64,000 nucleotides of DNA from Brevibacillus parabrevis. GTDB lineage: Bacteria > Bacillota > Bacilli > Brevibacillales > Brevibacillaceae. Below the pieces are notes generated by a model, which saw only the letters and a list, made by a program, of their open reading frames with translations, was not told the DNA's origin and searched no databases. The stretch is taken from NCBI RefSeq assembly GCF_003710905.1, contig NZ_RHHV01000008.1:248001-312000 (forward strand). The letters are read 5' to 3'. A program made the position numbers and the translations under genes. How positions within the stretch are numbered: position 1 is the stretch's first letter; each line of letters opens with the position of its first letter. This document shows positions 17,872 to 26,016 of this stretch, piece after piece.

Positions 17872-18897
17872 TTACGCCCCGATGTATTTGGCGTGCAGCG
17901 ATCTTGCTACGCTGACCTCATCCGTTCCTTGCACGAGTACGCGCCCGTCCGGGAAGGCGACGAGGGTGTATGCATCGACGTGGAAGCGGAGCAGGAATTT
18001 GTTTTGCTCAATTCGGCCCAGTGGAGCGAGCCGTGCTGCGAGAGCGTCCAAATCGAGCGAGACAGCAGCTCCCGGCGAGATTTGCACCGTGTCTCGGCCA
18101 CAGAGAGAGACTGCCTGTCCGTCCTGTGATTCGGGCTGCAAAAAGGTGTACTCGTGCTTGCCGCAGGTTGGGCAATCGCTGCGGCGGGCATTCGCCACTT
18201 TGATTTGCTGGTGGCGGTTTTGCCAGATTTCAAAATGCTCCAGATTCAAGTTGAGGTCGTCTGTTGCGCCGACCAACAGCTTGAACGCTTCGGTAGCTTG
18301 ATACGAAGCTACGATATGAATGATCGGGCCGATGACGCCCGCTGTATCGCAAGTGGGCATTTCGCCCGGGTTGGGAGCTTCCGGGAACAAACAGCGCAAA
18401 CATGGCGTGATGCCGGGACGGATCGTGGTAAACGTGCCCGTCGCACTGACAGCACCGCCGTACACCCACGGAATGCCGTGCTTGACGCAGACGTCGTTGA
18501 CCAGATAGCGCACCTGGAAGTTGTCTGTCGCATCCAGCACCAGATCGACGTCAGAAAGCAATTCCTCGGCGTTATAGGCGGACAGATCGGCGACAATCGG
18601 TTCGATGACGACGGATGAATTGATGTTCGACAGCTTGGCGTGGGCTGCAATCGCTTTTGGCAAATGCTCGGCGGCATCTGTCTCGTCGTAGAGCATCTGC
18701 CGCTGCAAGTTGCTCGGCTCCACGAAGTCGCGGTCGATCAGGCGGACAAAGCCTACTCCGGCGCGAACCAGATGATTCGACAGCACGGTGCCAAGCGCCC
18801 CCATGCCGACGATCGCCACACGGCTTTGTCCGAGCTTCTCCTGCCCGCTGCGTCCGATCGGATGAAACAGGATTTGACGGGAATAGCGTGTATCCAA
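17872..18897 (-). CDS. ThiF/MoeB-family adenylyltransferase (sulfur-carrier activating)
   Basis: It should adenylate the C-terminal glycine of a MoaD/ThiS-type sulfur carrier using ATP. The 341-residue protein has the Rossmann motif VAIVGMGALGTVLSNHLVRAG, the arginine segment RDFVEPSNLQRQ, and zinc-binding pairs PCLRC and CPTC. The C-terminal 80 residues are a divergent extra domain. The TTG at 18897 is taken as start (GGAGGAG 8 nt upstream). It lies 5 bp after the stop of the MoaD-MoaE fusion gene, so the natural partner is that protein; MoeB is the likely role, with ThiF possible. Confidence 0.85.
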   Translation of the reverse strand: MDTRYSRQILFHPIGRSGQEKLGQSRVAIVGMGALGTVLSNHLVRAGVGFVRLIDRDFVEPSNLQRQMLYDETDAAEHLPKAIAAHAKLSNINSSVVIEPIVADLSAYNAEELLSDVDLVLDATDNFQVRYLVNDVCVKHGIPWVYGGAVSATGTFTTIRPGITPCLRCLFPEAPNPGEMPTCDTAGVIGPIIHIVASYQATEAFKLLVGATDDLNLNLEHFEIWQNRHQQIKVANARRSDCPTCGKHEYTFLQPESQDGQAVSLCGRDTVQISPGAAVSLDLDALAARLAPLGRIEQNKFLLRFHVDAYTLVAFPDGRVLVQGTDEVSVARSLHAKYIGA

Positions 18898-18902
18898 AGC
18901 GA

Positions 18903-19610
18903 CTACTCCTCCTTTCCGTACTCGGAGGCAAGCGGATTCCACGGGCCTTGCTGGTGGCCTTTCCATTCGCTGCCGTCTTCCCACATTTCTTTTTTCCAGA
19001 TCGGAACGATTTGCTTCAGTCGTTCGATGGCGTAGCGCCCTGCTTCAAAAGACTCGTTGCGGTGCGCAGTAGCGACGGCGACGACGACTGCGATTTCCTC
19101 TACAGCCAAGTCTCCGATGCGATGATGCATCGCGACGGTCGCGCCAGGCCAGCGTTCCTTGATCTCGTCCGCGACCTGCTTCATTTTTTCCACTGCCATC
19201 GGCTCGTACGCTTCATAGGACAGGTAGACCGTGCGCTGTCCGTGCGTAAATTCGCGCACCGTCCCGACAAAGGTGAGAATCGCGCCTGCGTGCGGGTTGC
19301 TCACGAGGCTGACCAGCTTGTCCGCCGAGAGCTTTTCCCGGGTAACGGCAAAAAAGGGCACTTCTTCACCGCCGCTGACTGGAGGCAAAAGAGCGATCTC
19401 ATCCTGAGCGGAAATGACGCGATCAGGCTGGGCGTATTCGTGATTAATGGAAACAAAACTGCTGCCGAGCAGCGGGGCGAGGACAGGGTACTCTTCCCGG
19501 ATTGCTTGCAGCAGATCGTGTACAGTAGCGTTTTCTGGCAAAGTCAATTGGATGTCGCGGGCATTGGCGCGTTCGGCCAGTCCGGCAAACAAGAATACGG
19601 TAATCGTCAA
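18903..19610 (-). CDS. MoaD-MoaE fusion, molybdopterin synthase
   Basis: The 235-residue protein joins both halves of molybdopterin synthase. Residues 1-81 form the ubiquitin-like sulfur carrier MoaD, ending in the family's Gly80-Gly81. Residues 82-235 are MoaE, with GAILTFVGTVREF, MHHRIGDL and the active-site segment VPIWKKE. The enzyme inserts two sulfurs into cPMP to give molybdopterin. Because MoaD works through a free Gly-Gly carboxylate, the fusion must be cleaved after Gly81 or work otherwise; cleavage is reported for mycobacterial MoaX. TTG start at 19610 with a GAGGAA site. It is co-transcribed with the ThiF/MoeB gene. Confidence 0.9.
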   Translation of the reverse strand: MTITVFLFAGLAERANARDIQLTLPENATVHDLLQAIREEYPVLAPLLGSSFVSINHEYAQPDRVISAQDEIALLPPVSGGEEVPFFAVTREKLSADKLVSLVSNPHAGAILTFVGTVREFTHGQRTVYLSYEAYEPMAVEKMKQVADEIKERWPGATVAMHHRIGDLAVEEIAVVVAVATAHRNESFEAGRYAIERLKQIVPIWKKEMWEDGSEWKGHQQGPWNPLASEYGKEE

Positions 19611-19719
19611 GGCAATTCCTCACTTCCGCTTGTAAATGACAGTTCTCTATGGCTTGACGATATCACAATCGGAGAGAGATGCCAATGAGCGAAGGGCTGC
19701 AAGGTGCACGCTAAAAGGG

Positions 19720-20538
19720 CTAGGGGGCGAATCCCTCCTGGCTGATTTTGACTTCGTCAGGGGCGAAGACACGCAACAGCCGCTCGTAGACGATCCGATA
19801 CGCGGAAGGTCCCGCCCATTCCTCTAGTCCCGCTTCGCTGAACAGGGCGGGGATGCCGTTTTTGCTCGTCCGTTTGCCGCCGCTGCCGTCTCCCATATAA
19901 AAGTCGTCCAAACAGACGCGCGTGACCAGCGGCCGCAGCAAGTCGGGAAACGCTTCCGTGCTCGGCAAGGCCGGAGCGATCGTCGCCTGGGTCGGGACGC
20001 CAGCGGCAGCCAGTCGCTCCAACGCTTTCAGCCGAGCCGCAATCGGCGGGGCCTGCGGCGAAAACAGCTTGCGCATATCCTCCCGGTCGGTTTCCACCGT
20101 CATGCTGACCCGTACACGCTCTCCGAGTTGAACGAGCAAATCGATATCGCGTGTGACCAGCGGACTGCGCGTCTGAACGAGCAAAAAGTCGGGTGGATTG
20201 TCCGCCATGACTTCCAACAGCGAGCGTGTCACTTTTTCCCGGTACTCCGCAGGCTGATAAGGGTCTGTGCTCGACGACATGAAAATCGTGACCTTGCCTT
20301 TTGCCTTTGCTTTGCTCAGCTCTTTGGCAAGCAGCGTGGCTGCTTCGGTTTTGACGTCGACCCACGTGCCCCAGTCCAAACCGCGAAACAGCGAGACAGG
20401 CATTTGCCGCACGTAACAGTAAGAACAGGCGAACGAACAGCCTGTATACGGGTTGAGCGAATGCGTGTAATCTGCGAGAAAGCCGCTGCCTTTATTCAGG
20501 AGCGACTTCGGTTGTTTGTAAAAGAGCGTGCTTTTCAA
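19720..20538 (-). CDS. Radical SAM protein, spore photoproduct lyase-like family
   Basis: The 272-residue protein carries the motif GCSFACSYCYV (Cys34, Cys38, Cys41; C-x3-C-x2-C) that binds the radical SAM [4Fe-4S] cluster. Context segments such as SSSTDPYQPAE and PLVTRDIDLL are typical of the SPL-related group (SplB-like, Rv2578c-like), which is widespread and mostly uncharacterised. True SplB repairs UV photoproduct in spores, but this protein is shorter (SplB is about 340). The TTG at 20538 is chosen from AGAAGGGA upstream; the frame is open further into the next gene. It follows the oxygenase and ogt genes in what looks like one repair operon. Confidence 0.8.
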   Translation of the reverse strand: MKSTLFYKQPKSLLNKGSGFLADYTHSLNPYTGCSFACSYCYVRQMPVSLFRGLDWGTWVDVKTEAATLLAKELSKAKAKGKVTIFMSSSTDPYQPAEYREKVTRSLLEVMADNPPDFLLVQTRSPLVTRDIDLLVQLGERVRVSMTVETDREDMRKLFSPQAPPIAARLKALERLAAAGVPTQATIAPALPSTEAFPDLLRPLVTRVCLDDFYMGDGSGGKRTSKNGIPALFSEAGLEEWAGPSAYRIVYERLLRVFAPDEVKISQEGFAP

Positions 20539-20552
20539 GCTAATCCCTTCTT

Positions 20553-21266
20553 TTACGTAGCGTCGTGGAAAATGATGCCCAGGCTGTACCGCGTGCCTGT
20601 CGTGATCGTGCTGACTCCGTGACGCATCGTCGTTTTGTAGTAGCCGCGTGTCCCGGCTACAGGGCGGTAGGAGGTGGGGAAAATCAATCCCGCCCCTTGT
20701 TCCAAGGTTATCACATGACCTCTGCTTTGCGCGCGTGGCCGTTGCTCTGTCAGGAGAAATTCCCCGCCGGAAAAGTCTTTTTCCTGCTGATTTAAGACAA
20801 ACACAACCTGAAACGGAAAAAACAGCTCTCCGTACATATCCTGATGCAGACAATTGTAGCCGCCTGCTTCGTATTTTAAAATCAGCGGCGTCGGCCTGGT
20901 CTGTCCGTGCTGGTGACAATGATCGAGAAAATCAGTCAGAGCCGCAGGGAAAGCAGCCGTATGTCCGAGCAGTTGCCCCCAATGATTGGCTACTGGAGCC
21001 AGCCGGGGATACAAGCTTGCCCTGAGCTGTTGGACGAGCGGCGGCAGCGGAGCCTGATAGTAGCGATATTCGCCGCTGCCAAAGCGGTAGCGCTCCATCT
21101 GGATTGTTTTGCGAAAAAGCGAGTCAGCGGAGTAGCCTGTGATCAACTCCTGACATTCTTCTTCCTTTAATAGGCACGGGAGAGTGGCGTAGCCTTGTGC
21201 ATCCAACTCATGAACGATCTGCTCCCAGCTTTGCGCGTCGATTCGATTCGCCAACGTGTCAGACAT
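20553..21266 (-). CDS. 2OG-Fe(II) oxygenase (Oxygenase-NA type, linked to DNA alkylation repair)
   Basis: The 237-residue protein has the iron site HxD in CLHQDMYGE and a distal His in MRHGVSTITTGTRYSLG, with Arg for 2-oxoglutarate in the same segment. The central FSGGEFLLTEQRPRAQSRG and the ending LGIIFHDA match the bacterial family annotated as oxidative dealkylation of damaged DNA; that function rests on family annotation, not direct proof. It overlaps ogt by 8 bp, which supports a repair role. AlkB-like activity on nucleobases is the leading guess. Confidence 0.82.
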   Translation of the reverse strand: MSDTLANRIDAQSWEQIVHELDAQGYATLPCLLKEEECQELITGYSADSLFRKTIQMERYRFGSGEYRYYQAPLPPLVQQLRASLYPRLAPVANHWGQLLGHTAAFPAALTDFLDHCHQHGQTRPTPLILKYEAGGYNCLHQDMYGELFFPFQVVFVLNQQEKDFSGGEFLLTEQRPRAQSRGHVITLEQGAGLIFPTSYRPVAGTRGYYKTTMRHGVSTITTGTRYSLGIIFHDAT

Positions 21267-21795
21267 GGACAGCGCTCCGTTTCACGCTCGTTTTCTCCAG
21301 CTTGAGCAGCTCTGTTTTCATGGGGAGGCCGCCGCGATAGCCTGTAAGCTTCCCGTCTTTTCCGACCACCCGATGGCACGGAATTGTCAACAACAACGGA
21401 TTGGCGCCAATCGCTGCGCCCACTGCCCGGACAGCCGCGCTGTTGTTGATATGGGCAGCAATGTCGGAGTAAGAGGCCGTCTGTCCGTACGGAATTTGCT
21501 GCAACGCCTGCCAAACCGCTTGTTGAAAAGGAGTGCCCGACAGATCGTGGGCGACTGAAAACTGCTGGCGTTCTCCCTGCAAATACTCGATGATCTCTTT
21601 GGCGTACGGAGCCAGCCGAGCCGCATCCTGGACGAGAGCGTATCGGGGTTTGCGCCGCGCTGCCCATTGTGCCAATTCGTCAATGGGGTGGTGATTGGAG
21701 CCGACGAAAGCAAGTCCCTTCTCTGTTGCTGCGATGTGCAGACTCCACTCGCCATGTTCTACTTTTGCCCAGTATATGTGCTGATTTTTGTTCAT
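21259..21795 (-). CDS. ogt: Methylated-DNA-protein-cysteine methyltransferase
   Basis: It removes methyl groups from O6-methylguanine by suicidal transfer to its active cysteine. The 178-residue protein has the catalytic motif PCHRVVGKDGKLTGYRGG and the upstream helix-turn-helix region GTPFQQAVWQALQQIPYGQT. The ATG at 21795 has AAGGAGG 11 nt upstream. It is the first gene of a minus-strand run ogt / 2OG oxygenase / radical SAM, with overlap to the oxygenase gene. Confidence 0.93.
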   Translation of the reverse strand: MNKNQHIYWAKVEHGEWSLHIAATEKGLAFVGSNHHPIDELAQWAARRKPRYALVQDAARLAPYAKEIIEYLQGERQQFSVAHDLSGTPFQQAVWQALQQIPYGQTASYSDIAAHINNSAAVRAVGAAIGANPLLLTIPCHRVVGKDGKLTGYRGGLPMKTELLKLEKTSVKRSAVHV

Positions 21796-22027
21796 TTTGT
21801 TTGCGCCTCCTTAACAGTTGCCAATGTACGCACAGTATACCTTTGTTTTCGCGATTCCGTACGTTTTCGGCAATAAATCAGCAAGATAGTGAAAGCGGTG
21901 CGACATGATTTGCCAAAGACAAATCTCGCGGTGTTCCCATTGCTTTTCACAAGCGGCGGGAGTAAGGTAGAAGAAGCAAAGTTGCAAGCGGGTTACGGGA
22001 TCGTACAAATGGAGGACGAACAGGAAC

Positions 22028-22510
22028 ATGAGTGATCAACTGACGCATTTTAATGAACAAAACCGTGCGCGTATGGTGGATGTTTCGGAAAAAGACATCA
22101 CCAAACGGGAGGCCGTAGCGGAAAGCAAAATCGTCATGAAGCCCGAGACGCTTCAGCGTATTCGCGAAGGGCGGGTAGAGAAGGGGGATGTGCTGGCAGT
22201 CGCGCAAGTAGCGGGAGTCATGGCTGCGAAAAAGACGTGGGACATCATTCCGATGTGCCATCCGCTTTCCTTGACCGGGATTGATATTCGCTTCACTTTT
22301 GAAAACGAGACGACGCTGGGCCTGGAAGCAAGCGTGCGGACGACCGGAAAAACAGGCGTCGAGATGGAAGCTTTGACAGCGGTAAGCGTTGCTGCTCTTA
22401 CGGTGTACGACATGTGCAAGGCGATGGACAAAGGCATGGTCATCGGGCCGACCTGTCTGTTGAGCAAATCAGGCGGGAAGAACGGCGATTTTCGTCGGGG
22501 AGAGAACTAG
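22028..22510 (+). CDS. moaC: Cyclic pyranopterin monophosphate synthase MoaC
   Basis: It carries out the second step of cPMP formation in molybdenum cofactor synthesis, cyclising the MoaA product. The 160-residue protein has [16 protein letters not shown] and the active-site segments [11 protein letters not shown] and [19 protein letters not shown], and ends in [11 protein letters not shown]. Length is normal. The ATG at 22028 lies below GGAGG and AGGAA. It is followed after 3 bp by an MFS gene in the same operon; moaA is not in the window. Confidence 0.95.
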   Translation: MSDQLTHFNEQNRARMVDVSEKDITKREAVAESKIVMKPETLQRIREGRVEKGDVLAVAQVAGVMAAKKTWDIIPMCHPLSLTGIDIRFTFENETTLGLEASVRTTGKTGVEMEALTAVSVAALTVYDMCKAMDKGMVIGPTCLLSKSGGKNGDFRRGEN

Positions 22511-22513
22511 ATC

Positions 22514-23794
22514 ATGAGACAGAAATGGGAATCCTATCCGAGCAGCATTCGTCTTCTGGCGGTTGCTGCCATCATTTTTTCTACGGGTATGGCATGTATA
22601 TGGCCGCTCGTCACGATTTACATTCACGATTACTTGGGGAAGCCGCTGCCTGTAGCGGGTTTTTTGCTGTTATTGAACCAGGGCGCGTTTTTGATCGGAA
22701 GCATCACGGGTGGCATGCTGTTTGACCGCTGGGGAAGAATGCGGACGATCATAATCGGCTCTGTCGGCATTATTTTGATTACAATCGGTCTTGGACTTAC
22801 GCACGATTTTACCGTGTATACGATCCTGCTGCTGTTAAACGGGCTGTTCTACGGAACGCTGTCTCCTGTCATGAACGCGCTGGCGGTCGTTTTGTGGCCG
22901 GAAGGCGGGCGCAAAGGAATCAACATGATTTACGTCGCGTTGAATGCGGGAGTGGCGGCAGGCTCGGCGCTGGGCGGACTTTTGGCGAGCGTATCGTTTT
23001 CCTGGACCTTTTTCGGGAACGCACTCACGCAAATGATCGTTCTCGCCATCTTCGTGATCTTTTTGCCGCGCCATCTGAAAGCGGCGGAGAATCGGCCACT
23101 GCCTGCTTCGCCAGCGGGCGAGTCGGACACGAGCAAGACCGATGCTGACGAACAGCTTGGCGCACATGGCGCAGGAGAGCTTCAGCCAACGCGAAAAGTG
23201 GTTTGGGGAGCCTTGCTGTTTTTGTGCAGCGGCTTGCTGATCAGCTGGATTGTGTACGTGCAATGGACGACGGTGTTGTCGACCTACATGCAATCTTTGG
23301 GCATCTCCTTGCGCCAGTACAGCTTGCTGTGGACGTTGAACGGCGGCTTGATCCTGTTTGGTCAACCGCTGATCGCCTGGGTCATTCGCCGCTTTGCCCG
23401 CACGCTGAAAGCGCAAATGCTGCTCGGCTCCTACGTCTTTGCCTTGTCGATGCTGATTTTGTCGCAGTCGACCTCCTATGCGGGCTTCGTCGCCGCGATG
23501 TTTATCATGACGTTGGGCGAAATGCTCGTCTGGCCAGCCGTTCCTGCCGTAGCCGCACAAATTACGCCAGCAGGACGGGAAGGCTTTATTCAAGGGCTGA
23601 TCGCGGGAACAGGCTCGGCAGGGCGGATGCTCGGACCGTTGCTCGGCGCGATCATTTTCCAGCACTTTCAGGCGCAAGGGCTTTTGTACATCATGGCAGG
23701 GCTTGCGCTCTTGTCCGTGGCGTTTTTCGCCTTCCACACAACGTTTTTGAATCGCCGTCAAAAGGTGGCTGTGCCAACCGCAGAAAAGATGTAG
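22514..23794 (+). CDS. Major facilitator superfamily transporter
   Basis: The 426-residue protein has about 12 membrane helices in two six-helix halves. A charged cytoplasmic loop (about 190-232; ESDTSKTDADEQ) lies between them. The MFS signature is seen after helix 2 as GGMLFDRWGRMRT. This layout fits drug/H+ antiporters such as the MdtG/YfmO type. The start is 3 bp after moaC, so the two are co-transcribed; whether the substrate relates to molybdopterin cannot be said. Confidence 0.85.
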   Translation: MRQKWESYPSSIRLLAVAAIIFSTGMACIWPLVTIYIHDYLGKPLPVAGFLLLLNQGAFLIGSITGGMLFDRWGRMRTIIIGSVGIILITIGLGLTHDFTVYTILLLLNGLFYGTLSPVMNALAVVLWPEGGRKGINMIYVALNAGVAAGSALGGLLASVSFSWTFFGNALTQMIVLAIFVIFLPRHLKAAENRPLPASPAGESDTSKTDADEQLGAHGAGELQPTRKVVWGALLFLCSGLLISWIVYVQWTTVLSTYMQSLGISLRQYSLLWTLNGGLILFGQPLIAWVIRRFARTLKAQMLLGSYVFALSMLILSQSTSYAGFVAAMFIMTLGEMLVWPAVPAVAAQITPAGREGFIQGLIAGTGSAGRMLGPLLGAIIFQHFQAQGLLYIMAGLALLSVAFFAFHTTFLNRRQKVAVPTAEKM

Positions 23795-23891
23795 CGAAAA
23801 AAGGCGAGCGCCTGCGGGGAAGCATCTTGACACGCCGAGAGCAGGCAATGTAGTATGAAGAAGATTAAAAACAGTATATTCCGTGTGATTT

Positions 23892-24054
23892 ACTTATGAA
23901 GAGAGGCGGAGGGACTGGCCCTATGAAGCCCGGCAGCGGATCTGCGCGTGTAGCGATGCAGATGCTGTGCCAATTCCAGCAGGAGTATTCCTGACAGATA
24001 AGGACGTGACCAAGCTGATCTCCCCCTTTTTCTGTACGGAAAAAGGGGGTTTTT
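23892..24054 (+). promoter_or_regulatory. SAM-I (S-box) riboswitch with expression-platform terminator
   Basis: The region contains the conserved S-box core: AGAGAGGCGGAGGGACTGG followed by CCCTATGAAGCCCGGCAGC, with P1 formed by CTTAT (23893-23897) and ATAAG (23998-24002). It ends in a strong terminator (24022-24054). When SAM binds, the terminator should form and stop transcription before the aminotransferase gene at 24089. The core sequence match is clear; switching is inferred from the family. Confidence 0.95.
24022..24054 (+). terminator. Regulated terminator of the SAM riboswitch
   Basis: A 10-bp stem CCCCCTTTTT / AAAAAGGGGG (24022-24031 with 24040-24049) is followed by TTTTT. It forms the OFF structure of the S-box. 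Confidence 0.9.
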
Positions 24055-24088
24055 GCTGTATGGGCGAAAAGAAAGGAACTGAAGAGAA

Positions 24089-25270
24089 ATGCGTATCCAA
24101 CCTTCCGACATGATTGACCGGCTGCCAACCCAATTTTTCGCGACGCTGGTAGCGAAAGTAAATAAAGTCATCGCCAACGGGCACGATGTGATCAACCTGG
24201 GGCAGGGAAACCCGGACTTGCCGACTCCTCCCCACATTGTAGAAGCGCTGCAAGCACATACAGCCAACCCGCTTCACCACAAGTACCCGCCTTTTTCCGG
24301 CCGACTGGAACTGAAGCAGGCTGTTGCGCACTGGTACAAACAACAATTTGACGTAGACCTTGATCCGGAAGAAGAAGTAGCGGTTTTGTTCGGCAGCAAA
24401 ACAGGACTGGTGGAAATTTGCCAGGTGCTGATGAACGCAGGCGACGTCGCGCTCGTACCGGACCCGGGCTATCCGGATTACTGGTCGGGTGTGGCGGTCG
24501 TCAATGGTCGGATGTCGATGATGCCGCTGACAGCAGAAAATCAGTTTTTGCCGGACTACAGCAAAATTCCGCAAGCCGATTTGGATCGGGCCAAGCTGAT
24601 GTTTTTGAACTATCCGAATAACCCGACAGCGGTGAATGCGCCGTTTGAATTTTACGAGGAAACGATTCAATTTGCCCGCAAGCATGAGATCGTCGTCTGC
24701 CACGACTTTGCCTACGGCGCGATCAGCTACGACGGCAAAAAGCCGGTCAGCTTCATGCAGGTGCCAGGGGCAAAAGAGGTCGGTGTCGAGTTTTACACTT
24801 TGTCCAAAACGTACAACATGGCTGGCTGGCGCGTAGGGGCGATGGTCGGCAACCGCGAGCTGGTGAGACTGATCAATTTGATTCAGGATCATTATTTCGT
24901 CAGCCTGTTCGGTGCTGTGCAAATGGCCGCGGTAACCGCGATGACCGAATCGCAGCAATGCGTTCGGGATTTGGTGGCTGTCTACGAAAGCAGACGCAAC
25001 GCCTTGTTCTCCAATCTGCACCGCATCGGCTGGCAAGCGCCGCCGTCCCAAGGCTCGTTTTTTGCCTGGCTCCCGGTTCCAGCCGGATTCACTTCCATCG
25101 AGTTTTCCGATTTGCTCTTGGAAAAAGCGCATGTCGTCGTTGCTCCCGGTGACGGCTTCGGCCCTACCGGGGAAGGATACGTTCGCGCCGCGCTGTTGTC
25201 GAGTGAAGAACGTCTGGCCGAAGCGGTACAGCGCATTGAGAAATTAGGACTGTTTGCCAATACCAAATAG
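24089..25270 (+). CDS. mtnE: PLP aminotransferase, probable MtnE (methionine salvage)
   Basis: The protein is expected to transaminate 2-keto-4-methylthiobutyrate to methionine, the last step of the methionine salvage pathway. The 393-residue class I aminotransferase has GHDVINLGQGNPDLPTPPH at the N terminus, FLNYPNNPT for PLP/substrate contact, and the PLP-lysine in TLSKTYNMAGWRVG. Control by a SAM riboswitch directly upstream matches Bacillus mtnE (ykrV). It stands alone, without other mtn genes beside it, and ends at a strong terminator. Another methionine-linked aminotransferase role is possible. Confidence 0.85.
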   Translation: MRIQPSDMIDRLPTQFFATLVAKVNKVIANGHDVINLGQGNPDLPTPPHIVEALQAHTANPLHHKYPPFSGRLELKQAVAHWYKQQFDVDLDPEEEVAVLFGSKTGLVEICQVLMNAGDVALVPDPGYPDYWSGVAVVNGRMSMMPLTAENQFLPDYSKIPQADLDRAKLMFLNYPNNPTAVNAPFEFYEETIQFARKHEIVVCHDFAYGAISYDGKKPVSFMQVPGAKEVGVEFYTLSKTYNMAGWRVGAMVGNRELVRLINLIQDHYFVSLFGAVQMAAVTAMTESQQCVRDLVAVYESRRNALFSNLHRIGWQAPPSQGSFFAWLPVPAGFTSIEFSDLLLEKAHVVVAPGDGFGPTGEGYVRAALLSSEERLAEAVQRIEKLGLFANTK

Positions 25271-25282
25271 GATGAGAACGGA

Positions 25283-25315
25283 CCGCACTTTCCTACATGA
25301 GGAAGTGCGGTTTTT
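25283..25315 (+). terminator. Rho-independent terminator of mtnE
   Basis: Stem CCGCACTTTCCT / AGGAAGTGCGG (25283-25294 with 25300-25310), followed by TTTTT. Confidence 0.88.
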
Positions 25316-25418
25316 GTTTGGGAATCAGGGGAATAGCAGGAGATTTTCTGGGTAAAATGTAAGGGCCATGCGTTTTGGAAACCAAGACAGGCAAGGCGAA
25401 TAAAAATCATTCTCACCG

Positions 25419-25461
25419 TTGACAGATAATGATTTTCATTATAGGATGGTAATGATAATTG
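25419..25461 (+). promoter_or_regulatory. Fur-controlled sigma-A promoter
   Basis: TTGACA (25419-25424) and TAGGAT (25442-25447) are 17 nt apart. The spacer and start of the -10 hold GATAATGATTTTCATTATA (25425-25443), very close to the 19-bp Fur box GATAATGATAATCATTATC. A second, half-matching site TGATAAT... starts at 25454. A repressor bound there would block RNA polymerase, so the gene should be induced under iron limitation. Regulation is inferred from the motif. Confidence 0.8.
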
Positions 25462-25486
25462 ATCTCAGCAAGAGCGGGAGGGTACT

Positions 25487-25957
25487 ATGCGCTATCAGAT
25501 TAACGGTTACACGGACATGTATACGGTGATCGCCAACGAGCGGAAGATCGGTGGAGCCATTGAAGCAGCTCAGGTTCGACTGCGCACGGGAGAGATTTTT
25601 GCCAATGCGGTTCTCACTCGTTTGGAAATGTCAGGTGCGCATTTTTGCTCGATCGGATTCGTCACAGAAGAAGGCAAGCGGCTGATTGTGCACGTAGATG
25701 ATATCAGCATGATCGCAGATGCGCGCCATGTAAATGTATGTGAGCTGACCAATGAATGCATGCGTGCAGAGAAATGCGCGGATCGCTTGAAGCGTTTGAA
25801 GCGTCTCTGTGAGCTGAACGAAGGAAGCTGTACGCCGACTTTCCAGGAAGAAGCGCTGCTTTTGGCAGAGGACATCGGACTGGATGAAGCACGCGGACAC
25901 GTAGACTTGTCTTTCTTGCCGCAAGCAGAAAAGGCTCGTGTTGTTCGCATCGCGTAG
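25487..25957 (+). CDS. Hypothetical protein under a Fur-type promoter
   Basis: The 156-residue protein is not one I recognise. It is soluble, with no signal or membrane segment. The N-terminal half (about 1-85) looks like a small beta-rich domain. A cysteine cluster, VCELTNECMRAEKCADRLKR and CELNEGSC, lies at about residues 84-115, and an acidic helical tail follows. The cysteine spacing could hold iron, zinc or an Fe-S cluster, but no known motif is complete. The ATG at 25487 has GGGAGGG upstream. The Fur box in its promoter ties it to iron starvation. Confidence 0.8.
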   Translation: MRYQINGYTDMYTVIANERKIGGAIEAAQVRLRTGEIFANAVLTRLEMSGAHFCSIGFVTEEGKRLIVHVDDISMIADARHVNVCELTNECMRAEKCADRLKRLKRLCELNEGSCTPTFQEEALLLAEDIGLDEARGHVDLSFLPQAEKARVVRIA

Positions 25958-25981
25958 AATAGCTATTTGATTTACATAATC

Positions 25982-26016
25982 GCCCCTTTCCCTTTTACAG
26001 CGGAGAGGGGCTTTTT
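25982..26016 (+). terminator. Terminator of the Fur-box gene
   Basis: GCCCCT (25982-25987) pairs with AGGGGC (26006-26011), followed by TTTTT. It overlaps the end of the convergent LysR gene. Confidence 0.65.
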
